Source of the DNA: Hyphomicrobiales bacterium
Lineage (GTDB): Bacteria > Pseudomonadota > Alphaproteobacteria > Rhizobiales > Rhizobiaceae
Direction: 5' to 3'
Assembly (NCBI GenBank): GCA_900469475.1
Contig: UBXG01000005.1
Location: 434,001-498,000 of the forward strand
Length of the DNA: 64,000 bases
The notes beneath the pieces are model-generated. The model saw only the letters and a program-made list of their open reading frames with translations. It did no database searches and had not been told where the DNA came from. Positions 1-9,149 of this stretch are shown here, one piece after another (position 1 is the first letter of the stretch; every line of letters begins with the position of its first letter). Both the position numbers and the translations under genes were made by a program.

Positions 1-71
1 TCACTCCGCGTTCAAATAACGTCAGACATGTCCGGCCGATGGCAATGGCCATCGCTTTCGGCCATGTGCGT

Positions 72-176
72 TCAAGGCTTCCTATATCCACCTTCCATGA
101 CGCTGAATACAAAAATAGCGGCCAGAATCACAATCAGCGTATAATCGAAGGCGGAGAGCAGGCGAAGCAGTTCCAT
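72..176 (-). CDS. Putative 34-residue single-pass membrane peptide
   Basis: A very short frame encodes a 34-residue peptide with one hydrophobic stretch (roughly residues 10-26) and a short polar tail ending in GGYRKP. The start is chosen because a strong ribosome binding site, GGGAGGAG, lies a few bases upstream of this ATG. Longer upstream versions of the frame lack such a site and start in unlikely sequence. Small membrane peptides of this size often act as accessory subunits of transporters or oxidases, but the partner would lie outside the window and no family is recognised. The hydrophobic pattern and Shine-Dalgarno are visible; function is unknown. Confidence 0.4.
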   Translation of the reverse strand: MELLRLLSAFDYTLIVILAAIFVFSVMEGGYRKP

Positions 177-382
177 GATGTTTCTCCTCCCACAGAGAAC
201 ACGAACCAGAACAACCGCCAGTATGTTCCTCCCGCGGGCGTATGCCAAGTTTTTTGCATCCTGCGGTGCAAAAACAATGTTGTGCGAGGCACAATAACCA
301 GTTGTTTCCAAAGAGATATCAGCACTCTATTAACTGCTACTGGTTGCGGCGAGGGAGCGCGCGCGCTGCAATCGTATTGTCA

Positions 383-402
383 ACAAATTTTATAGAGTAT
401 AG
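383..402 (+). promoter_or_regulatory. Operator-like element A (ACAAATT-n-TATAG-nn-TATA)
   Basis: An AT-rich 20-base element about 80 bases upstream of the first FAD protein matches, at 16 of 20 positions, an element on the opposite strand upstream of the Rrf2 gene (2002-2021). Both read ACAAATT, one base, TATAG, two bases, TATA. A TTGTCA hexamer (377-382) and TATAGC (398-403) could serve as promoter elements, though the 15-base spacing is short. The inferred role is an Rrf2 operator. Confidence 0.35.
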
Positions 403-480
403 CATCGACACAGTGATAAGTCCGATTGCCCAACTCTTGCAGAGATCACCTGGTGCGATCGATTTGGAGGGAGTTGGCTA

Positions 481-1944
481 TTGACCCTTGGCTCTGACCA
501 TCAGCCGCGTGACCTGCCTGTTGTCGTTATCGTCGGCGGTGGCGTTTCTGGAACCGGGGTTGCCTTTCATCTGCTGCGGCGACAGTTGCTGCGGTCTGGG
601 CAGATTTTCATATTCGAGCCGCGGGAGCGTTTGGGGGCAGGGCTCGCCTACGACACGCAGGATGTCGCCCATCGCATCAATGTGCCTGCGGCGAGGATGA
701 GCCTGCTGCCCGATGACATCGAACATTTTCAGCGCTGGCTGCTGGAAAATAATGCGCTTGCCGATGATGATGCGGCGATTGCCGTCGATGGCAGTCTTTT
801 TCCGCGACGCTCCGTTTTCGGGAGCTATATCAACAGCATGATCCGTCCTTTCGCCGAGGACGGGCGGCTGCGCCACGTCAGGCAAAGCGTCGAGCGGATC
901 CAGAGGACGGGCGGCCGCTGGGCGGTGACCGGTGCTGGCGGGGAGCGCGTTGATGCCGATATTCTCGTCATCGCGACAAGCCATCCGTCGCCTTTGCCGC
1001 CTCAGGTGTTGCGGGATGCGCTTGCCGATCACCCACGCTTTGTTGCCGACCCAACGCGTCCTGATGCGCTTTCGGTCGTCGGCGCCGGAGATCGCGTCCT
1101 TGTGGTCGGCAACGGTCTGACCTCGGCCGACGTCATCGCCTCGCTCGAACTTAGGGGACATAGGGGGCCGGTCACCGCGATATCCCGACGCGGTCTGCGC
1201 TCGCGCGGCCATGCCGCGGTCAAGCAGGAGCTATTCGGCGATTTTGCTGATCAGCCCTCGAAAACCGCGGTTGATCTGCTGAAAAGCGTGCGAGCGGTTA
1301 TCCGCAGGGCGGAAGGTGAAGGACGTAGCTGGCATGCGGTCATCGATCAGGTAAGGATGCAGGGGCGGCAAATCTGGGAGGCGCTTCCGATCGAGGAGCG
1401 GCGTCGGCTGGTTCGGCATTTGCGGCCGTTTTGGGATGTCCATCGTTTCCGTGTTGCGCCGCAGGTGGAAGCTGTCAGCGAACGGGCGCTTGCAAGCGGC
1501 AGGCTTGAGGTGCTGGCGGCTTCGGTTGCAGAGGTTGGCGTTGCCGATGATGTCATCGATTGCCGGTTGCGATTGAGACGTTCCGACCGCTTCGTGAGAA
1601 GGCAATTCGATGCGGTCGTCGTCACCACGGGTCCCGGACACCGAGGCATTCTGCAATCCCAAGTCTGGATCGATGAGTTGTCGAAAGCCGGATATCTCAC
1701 ATTGGATCCCGCCCGCTTGGGATTTTCCTGCGATACGCAATCACGCGCCTTGGCGGCCGACGGTACGGTGACACCATCTCTGTTTATCTCCGGACCGCTT
1801 GCACGCGGAACCTTCGGCGAATTGATGGGATTGCCCGAGGTGGTCGAGCACGCCGTTCTCGTGGCCGACCAGGTGGCAGGCGCGATCGCCGATTACACGA
1901 CGCGTGGGCAAGGGAAGGCATATTTGGACAGTAGTGCCGCCTAA
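481..1944 (+). CDS. FAD/NAD(P)-binding oxidoreductase-like protein (NAD_binding_9 type)
   Basis: This 487-residue protein begins with a Rossmann nucleotide-binding motif, GGGVSG at about residues 19-24. A second dinucleotide-binding motif (VVGNGLTSADV) lies near residue 205. This layout is typical of FAD/NAD(P)-binding proteins of the NAD_binding_9 group, related to flavin monooxygenases, whose substrates are mostly unknown. The TTG start is supported by GGAGGGAG about eight bases upstream. A paralogue of similar length and layout lies at 4499-5914, with an Rrf2 regulator and an SfnB-like flavin enzyme between them. The set suggests redox chemistry, possibly on sulfur compounds. The cofactor fold is clear from sequence; the reaction is not known. 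Confidence 0.75.
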   Translation: MTLGSDHQPRDLPVVVIVGGGVSGTGVAFHLLRRQLLRSGQIFIFEPRERLGAGLAYDTQDVAHRINVPAARMSLLPDDIEHFQRWLLENNALADDDAAIAVDGSLFPRRSVFGSYINSMIRPFAEDGRLRHVRQSVERIQRTGGRWAVTGAGGERVDADILVIATSHPSPLPPQVLRDALADHPRFVADPTRPDALSVVGAGDRVLVVGNGLTSADVIASLELRGHRGPVTAISRRGLRSRGHAAVKQELFGDFADQPSKTAVDLLKSVRAVIRRAEGEGRSWHAVIDQVRMQGRQIWEALPIEERRRLVRHLRPFWDVHRFRVAPQVEAVSERALASGRLEVLAASVAEVGVADDVIDCRLRLRRSDRFVRRQFDAVVVTTGPGHRGILQSQVWIDELSKAGYLTLDPARLGFSCDTQSRALAADGTVTPSLFISGPLARGTFGELMGLPEVVEHAVLVADQVAGAIADYTTRGQGKAYLDSSAA

Positions 1945-2001
1945 AATCTAAGAAAAGCCGCAAATTCGTTGCTCAGACGATACATTTGCCTAAATTTACT
2001 C

Positions 2002-2021
2002 ATATAAACTATACAATTTGT
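2002..2021 (-). promoter_or_regulatory. Operator-like element B upstream of Rrf2 gene
   Basis: On the minus strand this reads ACAAATT-G-TATAG-TT-TATA, the counterpart of the element at 383-402. It overlaps an inverted repeat ACTCA (1998-2002) and TGAGT (2021-2025). Its place about 130 bases upstream of the Rrf2 gene would fit autoregulation. This is inferred from similarity between the two sites only. Confidence 0.35.
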
Positions 2022-2152
2022 GAGTTACTATCTTGTTCCCACGAGATTGCGGGGTTACTTCCGCAGTCCCATGCTGACAGGATTGGCCCGTTGAGTCTCT
2101 TTCGAGCCATGCCGGGTTTTCAACAACTGACTTTGCAGTAAAGCGGACGGCG

Positions 2153-2620
2153 ATGCTTACGAAAAAAGGAAAGTACGGATTGAAGGCGCTGGTGGATCTC
2201 GCACGCCTCGGCCCGGGTGAAACCGCGTTCATCAACGATATCGCGTTACGCAACAATATTCCGAAGAAGTTTCTCGATACCATCCTGCTCGAATTGCGAA
2301 ACGCCGGCGTGTTGCGTTCGAAGAAGGGGCCAGGCGGCGGTTATTCGCTGTCGCGTCCCGCCTCGGAAATCCGCATCGGCCACGTCATCCGTACCCTGGA
2401 CGGTCCGCTGGCTCCTATCCGCTGCGCCAGCCGCACGGCCTATGAAGCCTGCGACGACTGTTCCGATCCGGAGCGTTGTCAGGTACGGCGCTCGATGACG
2501 GAGGTGCGTGACGCGATTGCCGAGATTCTCGACAACATGTCGCTGGAACAATTCGTCGCCGGCGGCGCGGATTTCGACGTCCCGGAACGGGAAGATCGAC
2601 GCGCTTCTCATACCGCCTGA
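2153..2620 (+). CDS. Rrf2-family transcriptional regulator with cysteine cluster
   Basis: The 155-residue protein has an N-terminal winged helix typical of Rrf2 (LTKKGKYGLKAL at the start, then GPGGGYSLSRP near residues 59-69). The wing is followed by cysteines at 91, 100, 103 and 109. Rrf2 proteins of the IscR/NsrR/RirA type bind an Fe-S cluster through three cysteines in this region, so an Fe-S or thiol sensor is likely. It sits between two FAD-binding protein genes and is convergent with the SfnB-like gene. The upstream region carries element B, suggesting autoregulation. RirA is not claimed because the neighbourhood is not iron-related. The family call is firm; the signal sensed is unknown. 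Confidence 0.85.
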   Translation: MLTKKGKYGLKALVDLARLGPGETAFINDIALRNNIPKKFLDTILLELRNAGVLRSKKGPGGGYSLSRPASEIRIGHVIRTLDGPLAPIRCASRTAYEACDDCSDPERCQVRRSMTEVRDAIAEILDNMSLEQFVAGGADFDVPEREDRRASHTA

Positions 2621-2640
2621 TTTTCGACGTAACTTGGCTT

Positions 2641-3855
2641 TCAAGGCAACCAACTCTTCAATGGCTTCACGCCGTTGAGATGGTAGTTGCCGACGATGTG
2701 GTATTTCTGGCGGGCCGGTTCATGCAGCGTATGGATGCGGGCGTTGCGCCAATGGCGGTCGAGGTTCAGGCCGATGCCGGCCGACGCCGTGCCGGCAAGC
2801 TCGAACAGCGTGTCGGCTGCCTCCATCGCAATATCAGCCGTTATGGTCTGGGCTGCCGCAACGGAGAGCGCCGCATCGATGACGTGGTCTTCCGTGAGAT
2901 TGATCTGCGCCGCGTCGATCTTGCCGCCGGCTCGTTCCATCGTTGCCGTTGCCGCTTCGATTCGGACGGCAATTTCTCCGATTCTCGTTACGATCAGCGG
3001 ATCGTTGACGGCTTGCTCATCCCCATCGCTTTCCCTCGGGTGAGAACGCGCCCGCACGAACTCCATAGTCGCTGCCAGTGCGGATCTGGCGATACCGAGA
3101 TTGATTCCAGCGTGCATGAGTTGGTTCACGCAATCGATCACCGTCGGCTCCGCCAACTTTTCTCGGTCTACGAGCAGGGTGTCGGCATCGAGATAGACAT
3201 TATGCAATATGACCGTGCCGTTTCCGGAGGTGCGTTGACCAAAGCCGTCCCAATCGTCGATGATTTGGATGCCTTCCGCATTTCTGGGCACGACAGCGGC
3301 TATCGATCCCTGGCGTTTATCCGCCGCGAACAGAGCGATCCAATCTGAAAAGAGAATGCTGGCGGACGGCCGGCTACGTCCGTTGAGGCGGAAGCCGGCT
3401 CCGTCCGATGTTAGATGCCAGGAATGGTCGGCGCCGCTTGCACCGGCCTCGGAAAAGATGCTCGCGAAACGATCGCCGGTAATGGCGCGATCGAAAAGGA
3501 GTGCCCTTTGGTCCTCACCGCCGCCAATTCTGACCGCTTCCAGCACGTGAAAATGCGTCTGCAATATCTGCGCGATGGAAGGATCGGCCTCCGCAAGGAT
3601 GGCGATGACTTCGGCGAGAACGCTGTTCGAAATGTCGATGCCGCCATTTTCGGAAGGAACGGAAATTCCAAGCAGCCCCGATTGGGATAGAGCCTCGGCC
3701 TCGTCATAGGGTAGGATGCGGTTGATATCGCGGTCGCTCGCCTGCTGTGCAAAGGCATCCGCAAACGAGCGCGCAATATCGAGCGCCTCTTCTTCACTTT
3801 GAACGCGATGGGCGGGCGGCCTGACGCGTTCATACAATTGGGAAACAGTCCCCAT
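2641..3855 (-). CDS. SfnB/DszC-like flavin-dependent enzyme, acyl-CoA dehydrogenase fold
   Basis: A 404-residue protein of the acyl-CoA dehydrogenase superfamily in the branch that includes SfnB and DszC, flavin-dependent monooxygenase-like enzymes of sulfur acquisition. The N-terminal helical domain carries SVPSENGGIDISN and HFHVLEA, the middle beta domain FSEAGASGADH and GFGQRTSGNG, and the C-terminal helical domain an RHWRNARIHTLHEP segment characteristic of the monooxygenase branch. Length is normal. The gene converges on the Rrf2 gene with 20 bases between stops. A role in desulfurisation or sulfone use under sulfate limitation fits the family but no substrate can be read from the sequence. 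Confidence 0.7.
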   Translation of the reverse strand: MGTVSQLYERVRPPAHRVQSEEEALDIARSFADAFAQQASDRDINRILPYDEAEALSQSGLLGISVPSENGGIDISNSVLAEVIAILAEADPSIAQILQTHFHVLEAVRIGGGEDQRALLFDRAITGDRFASIFSEAGASGADHSWHLTSDGAGFRLNGRSRPSASILFSDWIALFAADKRQGSIAAVVPRNAEGIQIIDDWDGFGQRTSGNGTVILHNVYLDADTLLVDREKLAEPTVIDCVNQLMHAGINLGIARSALAATMEFVRARSHPRESDGDEQAVNDPLIVTRIGEIAVRIEAATATMERAGGKIDAAQINLTEDHVIDAALSVAAAQTITADIAMEAADTLFELAGTASAGIGLNLDRHWRNARIHTLHEPARQKYHIVGNYHLNGVKPLKSWLP

Positions 3856-4498
3856 TTGTCACTCCTCGACCAGCGCCGGCTCGGCTCCTCAGGGCGTGGC
3901 AAATCAGCGAGATGCTGGTTTCGCACCCTTCCGTATAATACGCGCCGACTGAAAAATTGTAAGCGCTCGACCCGATGTCAGTCAGGTCGAATAGCGAACT
4001 CGGTGCCTTCCAATGCCATTCCCTCCACAGCGAAAGCGGTTTCGAAATCTGATCTCAGCGCCCGGAATTGCTTTCCTTTTCCCAGTTCAATCGAAGGCGC
4101 GGCACGAAGAAAGCAACCGACCGCTGGATGTTTTTCAAGCCGCATTATCGCCGATCCGATTCCGCCCGCAGAAGAAAGCGCTTGCTAGAGGCGCATTTTC
4201 GCGCTTTCATATACGACTAAATAAGTAGACAATGACAATAATCATGCCGCCTCATCGCTTCAAGAAGCAATGGCGGACGATTGCAGGCATCGGATGTTGC
4301 ACCGAGTTGGACCTGCCTGTCGCACCCTTCTTTCGTTGGAGAAGAATGGTGGAATTTTGAGACCCGAAGCGGCTCTTATGCGTTTTGTCAGCCGCCGTTC
4401 TTCGGTTGTCGAGCGTCAGATCAGAGTTTGAATTTCGGGCAGTTAAGTGACAAGCCCAAGAAAGGCATGATCGACCACCTCTCGCCCCAGGAGTTGAT
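3856..4498. other. Intergenic region, no supported gene
   Basis: These 643 bases separate the divergent SfnB-like gene and the second FAD protein gene. Short frames are present but none has a convincing ribosome binding site together with coding-like composition. A small palindrome, CGTATAATACG, lies near 3930-3942 close to the SfnB-like start and could be part of its promoter. No close copy of elements A and B was found here. Confidence 0.5.
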
Positions 4499-5914
4499 AT
4501 GACGGTTCAGGGATTCTTTTCCGCCAGGACAAATGCGGCGGCGTCGGCTTATGTGATGCCGCGGATTGCCGTGATCGGACGTGGTTTTTCCGGCATGATG
4601 ATGGCAATCGCCCTGCTGAAGACAGTGCGCTTTCCCTTCCATCTGCAGCTCTTCGATCCCAATTCCAGCGTCAGCGGTGGTCAGGCGCTCGCCTCGGGAC
4701 ACAGCAGCGAAATCCTCAACAGCCGCGTGCGCGATCTTTCGGTCTCTGCCGGCGATCCTGATGATTTCAATCAATGGCTCTCCAGCAATGCGCCTTTCCG
4801 CAGCGCCGTCCCCGCCGCCATACCGGGTTTCCTGCAGATCTTCGTGCCGAAGAGCATTTTCAGCGACTACGTCTACCAGCGCTTTTCGGAAGCCTTCTCA
4901 TCACGGCGCGATGTGGCGGTGCAGGTCCGTAGCGAGACGGTCTTCGGTCTCAGGCGTGTTCGCGGCGGCCGTTTCGTGGTGGAGAGCGACGGGGCCGGCA
5001 ATGCGCCATTTGATATGGTGGTGCTGGCAACGGGCTACGGCATTGCCGATTGGGAGGCGCAGGCCGGCGATCTCGTGGCGGTCCCGACCACCGTTCGTGC
5101 GCGCCGCCTTGTGTCGCGACCGCACACGCTCCTGCTGGGAAGCGGCCTGCGCGTGGTCGATCGGCTGCTGCAGATGCGCGAAAACGGCTATACGGGGCAG
5201 ATCACCATCGTTTCGCGGCGGGGCTTCCTGCCGCAGAGCCATACGCGCAACAACGCCGACCCGGTTTTCCCTGCAGATGAGATGCCAGATAAACTCAGCG
5301 AAATTGTTCGCTTCATTCGCCGCGCTTGCGAGGAGGCGGAGGCGAACGGGCAGAGCTGGCAGTCCGTCATGAATGGATTGCGCAAGCACGCCCGATCGCT
5401 ATGGCGATCCCTGCCGGCCGGTCAGAAGCAGCAGTTCAACCGTCATCTGCGGGCGCTCTATGACAGCCATCGCAATCGGTTGCCCGAAGCCCTGCATGTT
5501 CGCCTCAATCAGGAGATGGCTGAGGGTAACACGCTGTTGCGGCGCGGTCACTTCATCCGGCGGACGCCAACAGGGCTGATTTTGAGGCCCGCGGGACGGC
5601 AGGAGACCGAGCAGCTCTATGCCGATGACGTGATCGATTGTCGATGCCAGGCGCCCGATCTGAATGCGCCGTTGCTGCGCAGCCTTATCGACGCCGGCCT
5701 TGCGGTGCCGGACGAGCTCGGCCTTGGTCTCGCGGTCGATGCAGCGGGTGCATTCGAGGTCAATGGGCGTTCGACGGAGGGGCTCTTTGCCATCGGCCCC
5801 CTGGGGCTTGGAAGTCTCCCGGACATCGATCTCGTGCCTGAGATCGTGACGCAGGCCTATGCGGCTGCCGAAAGCGTGGCGGAACGTTTTCATCCGCAAT
5901 GCAAGGCGGTTTGA
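4499..5914 (+). CDS. FAD/NAD(P)-binding oxidoreductase-like protein, paralogue of 481-1944
   Basis: A 471-residue protein with a nucleotide-binding GRGFSG motif at residues 27-32 and a second one (LLGSGLRVVDRL) near residue 220, the same layout as the protein at 481-1944. The two also share central segments such as ISRRG/VSRRG and the VIDCR region before the C-terminal domain. The ATG start has CAGGAG about five bases upstream. A later ATG at residue 20 has no such site. Paralogues on either side of an Rrf2 regulator and an SfnB-like enzyme may act on related substrates. Cofactor binding is well supported; the reaction is unknown. Confidence 0.75.
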   Translation: MTVQGFFSARTNAAASAYVMPRIAVIGRGFSGMMMAIALLKTVRFPFHLQLFDPNSSVSGGQALASGHSSEILNSRVRDLSVSAGDPDDFNQWLSSNAPFRSAVPAAIPGFLQIFVPKSIFSDYVYQRFSEAFSSRRDVAVQVRSETVFGLRRVRGGRFVVESDGAGNAPFDMVVLATGYGIADWEAQAGDLVAVPTTVRARRLVSRPHTLLLGSGLRVVDRLLQMRENGYTGQITIVSRRGFLPQSHTRNNADPVFPADEMPDKLSEIVRFIRRACEEAEANGQSWQSVMNGLRKHARSLWRSLPAGQKQQFNRHLRALYDSHRNRLPEALHVRLNQEMAEGNTLLRRGHFIRRTPTGLILRPAGRQETEQLYADDVIDCRCQAPDLNAPLLRSLIDAGLAVPDELGLGLAVDAAGAFEVNGRSTEGLFAIGPLGLGSLPDIDLVPEIVTQAYAAAESVAERFHPQCKAV

Positions 5915-6331
5915 CCACTCAGCAGCGTCTCCATTTGCAAGCAAGGTGGCGATCGTTTGGTTCGTTAAGCGTACCGCGTCGCGGCAGAATAGCGGCTTGC
6001 TGCGGGCGCCGATCATGGCGCCGCCTTTATCCTGATTGCCCAGCGCGTATAATCTATCATTGCCAAGGTGGTTCTCTGGCCTACTTCTGGACGGGCGCTG
6101 GTCCGTGCGATAGGTCATGCCCAATATGAGGCGGCGTTACCAGGTTTTGAGCGAGGTTCTGGACAGGATAAGGGCGTGAAATGCCTTCGTGTCGCCTTTC
6201 TTTGTCTTACAAGGCGTACGCGTAAAGACTATGGAATTCGCAATCTTATTATAGGACGAGTCGGGTCTCTGTTTTTGCGGCGATTTCGGTCATCCACTGG
6301 CTGCGACTTCATGTGCAACGAGGAGCTCTGC
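5915..6331. other. Intergenic region upstream of MscS-family gene
   Basis: The reading frame of the channel gene stays open through part of this region, but the residues it would encode lack a signal peptide and look non-coding. No gene, repeat or clear terminator is recognised. Confidence 0.5.
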
Positions 6332-8926
6332 TTGCGCCCGCTGAAATCTCGTCTTTTTCTATTGCCTTTTTTGCTGCTGGGATTGGCTATGTTTGCCATC
6401 GTCGGTCCGCTGGTGGGCGAGAATGCCTTTGCGCAGGATCAGCAGCCGGCCCAGACATCGCAGCAAACGGATCAACCGCCCGGGCAGCTCGCCAATGGGC
6501 TGCTGGATACGGCCGTCACCGAACTCGGCAAGGCAAAGAAGACCTACGCATCGCTTCAGGAGGCGGCGAAGCAGGCAACAGCTGATGATGAGACGCTCGT
6601 AGCGCTCTCCGGCCAGGTTGACGAACTCAATCGCACCACTGCTGCTATTTCCGCGCGCCTGAAACCCCGTACCGCCGAGATCGATGCACGCCTGACGCAA
6701 CTCGGTGCTGCCCCGAAGGAAGGCCAGCCGCCTGAGGCTCCGATCGTGACACAGGAGCGCGACCGGCTCAATGCCGAACGCTCGCAGATCAGTGCCGTGA
6801 TCCTGGATGCAGACAATCTGACCGCAGAAAGCAATCGGCTTTCGATGCAATTCATGGAGATGCGCCGAAAGTTGTTTGCCGAGACGCTATTCAAGCGGAC
6901 GGAGGTTTCCACCACGACATTCGACGATGCAGGCGCGGCTTTGGTCGAGGAGGGTGTCAAGTTTAGTGCCGCGGTGACGAGCTGGATCGCCTTCGTGCTC
7001 AAGGCAAAGCTTGCCTCGCTTCTGGCTGCCGTCTGCCTGTCGATCGGCGCTGCGCTGATATTTCTTTTTGGGGGTTATCGGTTGTTCCGCCGCTACTACG
7101 TGCAGGACGAGGCTATCGAGAATCCGCCCTATATCAGCCGACTCTCCGTCGCCTTCTGGTCGACGCTGATCCGCACGTTGTCGCTGGCAGCCTTTCTCGT
7201 CACGTCCTTCTTCTTCCTCTCGAATTTCAACGTGCTGCGGCCCGACATCGCGCCGATACTGGCTGCGGTCTTCGGCTTTATCGGCCTCGTCTATTTTGTC
7301 GGTCGCCTCAGCAATGCCGTCTTCGCGCCATTCCGGCCGCATTGGCGCTTGGTCAAGCTGTCGAACAAGGGAGCGCATTCGCTCACCTGGTGCCTTCAGG
7401 CGATGGCCGTTGTCAACGGGCTGGATTATGTCTTCGACCGCATCAGCGAGTCCATGGGATCACCGGTCGTCGTTACCGTGGCGAAAAGCTTCCTGGCCGC
7501 ACTGTTGATCGGCCTCATCCTGATTGCGGCATCCTTCGGCTCGCCGATGCTGGCCAAGAATGGCGATCCGGATGCGCCTGGCCGCCACTGGCCGCATGGC
7601 ATGGCCATCATTCTTCGCGCTCTCGGCATATTGGTGATCTTCACCTCGTTCATCGGCTATGTGGGGCTTGCCCGCTTCATGGCAACGCAGATGATCGTGA
7701 CGAGTGCTGTCATTGCAACCATGTATCTCGGTTTTCAGCTCGGCAAGGCCGTGTCCAAGCAGGGCGTTTTTGCCGAAACCATTATCGGCCGCTTTCTGGA
7801 AAACCGCCTGAAGCTGCGTGAGGTGGCGCTTGATCAGGCAGGTCTCGCAGCCGGACTTGCGACTTACGCAGTCGCGCTGCTGACGGGCATTCCCCTGATT
7901 CTGCTCTCCTGGGGTTTCCACATTCAGGATCTGGAAGCCTTCGCCTACAGGCTCTTTACCGAGATCAAGATCGGTAATATGTCGATCTCGCTGCTCGGCA
8001 TCTTTGTCGGTATTCTGTTGTTTGCGGGCGGCTATCTGGTGACGCGCTGGTTCCAGCGGTGGCTCGACAGCAATGTCATGGCGCGCGGGCAGGTGGATCT
8101 GGGCGTCCGCAATTCGGTGAGAACCGGCATCGGCTATCTGGGTATAGCATTGGCGGCGATCTTTGCCATTTCCGCTGCCGGCATCGATTTGTCCAGCCTG
8201 GCGCTCGTCGCCAGCGCCCTCTCGGTCGGTATCGGTTTCGGTCTGCAGAATATCGTGTCGAACTTCGTGTCGGGCCTGATCCTGCTGGTCGAGCGGCCGT
8301 TCAAGGTTGGCGACTGGATCGTTTCGGGTACATCGGAAGGCATCGTCAAGCGCATCTCGGTGCGTGCGACCGAGATCGAGACCTTCCGCAAGCAGTCGAT
8401 CATCGTGCCAAACTCCGAGCTCATCAATGCGTCCCTCGGCAACTGGACGCATCGCAACAGGCTCGGCCGCTCCGAAATCCCCGTATCCGTCAGCTATGAT
8501 GCCGATCCGCGCAAGGTGATGGATATCCTGCTGGAGCTGGTACGCTCGATCCCGAAGGTGCTCAGGAATCCGGAGCCACATGTGGAGTTCTTGCGTTTCG
8601 GGCCGTCATCGCTCGATTTCGAGATGCGCTTCTATCTGTCCGATCTCTCCGACGGCATGGAGATCCGCAACAATCTGCGCATCGAAATCCTGAAGCGCTT
8701 CAACGAGGAGGGGATTTCAATTCCCTATCCACATCAGGAACTGCATATCGTCCGCGACGGTAGGAGAGGCAGGCAGCTGGATGCTACAGCCGAAGCGCTG
8801 ACGGATTCTGCCGACGGGCCTGAGGCCGGAGATGCCATTCAGGAGGGCTCTACTTCGTCCCGCGAAGATAAAGTGCCGGAGGCAAAGGGGGCGAGCCGGC
8901 GTCGTGGCCGGACCGCAGCGGAGTAA
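6332..8926 (+). CDS. DUF3772/MscS-family mechanosensitive ion channel protein
   Basis: A large inner-membrane protein of about 864 residues. From the N-terminus it has a signal peptide (hydrophobic stretch RLFLLPFLLLGLAM, cleavage near AFAQ), a Gln-rich linker, a periplasmic alpha-helical domain rich in coiled-coil heptads (DUF3772) and about ten membrane helices. It ends with the MscS pore and beta domain, including ALSVGIGFGLQNIVSNFVSG and ERPFKVGDWI. The family releases solutes on hypo-osmotic shock. GAGGAG at 6320-6325 is ideally placed for the TTG at 6332. An ATG at 6311 is the alternative start. The frame extends to 6068 but the extra residues precede the signal peptide and look spurious. 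The C-terminal 50 residues are charged and disordered. Confidence 0.85.
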   Translation: MRPLKSRLFLLPFLLLGLAMFAIVGPLVGENAFAQDQQPAQTSQQTDQPPGQLANGLLDTAVTELGKAKKTYASLQEAAKQATADDETLVALSGQVDELNRTTAAISARLKPRTAEIDARLTQLGAAPKEGQPPEAPIVTQERDRLNAERSQISAVILDADNLTAESNRLSMQFMEMRRKLFAETLFKRTEVSTTTFDDAGAALVEEGVKFSAAVTSWIAFVLKAKLASLLAAVCLSIGAALIFLFGGYRLFRRYYVQDEAIENPPYISRLSVAFWSTLIRTLSLAAFLVTSFFFLSNFNVLRPDIAPILAAVFGFIGLVYFVGRLSNAVFAPFRPHWRLVKLSNKGAHSLTWCLQAMAVVNGLDYVFDRISESMGSPVVVTVAKSFLAALLIGLILIAASFGSPMLAKNGDPDAPGRHWPHGMAIILRALGILVIFTSFIGYVGLARFMATQMIVTSAVIATMYLGFQLGKAVSKQGVFAETIIGRFLENRLKLREVALDQAGLAAGLATYAVALLTGIPLILLSWGFHIQDLEAFAYRLFTEIKIGNMSISLLGIFVGILLFAGGYLVTRWFQRWLDSNVMARGQVDLGVRNSVRTGIGYLGIALAAIFAISAAGIDLSSLALVASALSVGIGFGLQNIVSNFVSGLILLVERPFKVGDWIVSGTSEGIVKRISVRATEIETFRKQSIIVPNSELINASLGNWTHRNRLGRSEIPVSVSYDADPRKVMDILLELVRSIPKVLRNPEPHVEFLRFGPSSLDFEMRFYLSDLSDGMEIRNNLRIEILKRFNEEGISIPYPHQELHIVRDGRRGRQLDATAEALTDSADGPEAGDAIQEGSTSSREDKVPEAKGASRRRGRTAAE

Positions 8927-9149
8927 GTTGCACGCAGGTAAACCGCCGCCTGTGTGCTCCGTCTGGAAGCTTTAAGCCCGACTTTCTCGACATGGACAAC
9001 GCGCTGCCAGAAAGGCCCGCGCCTCGAACGGCGCCGGCCGACCGGCATAATTTTCTTCACTTCCGGGAAACCAATCGACTTAACAAATACGCAAAAGCTT
9101 TGTCTTAAAACAATACAGAGGGGATCATTTTCAAAAACAGGTTTTCATT

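Noticed and set aside
6068..6331. N-terminal extension of the MscS-family gene
   Set aside because: The residues precede an evident signal peptide, lack conserved features and a ribosome binding site.
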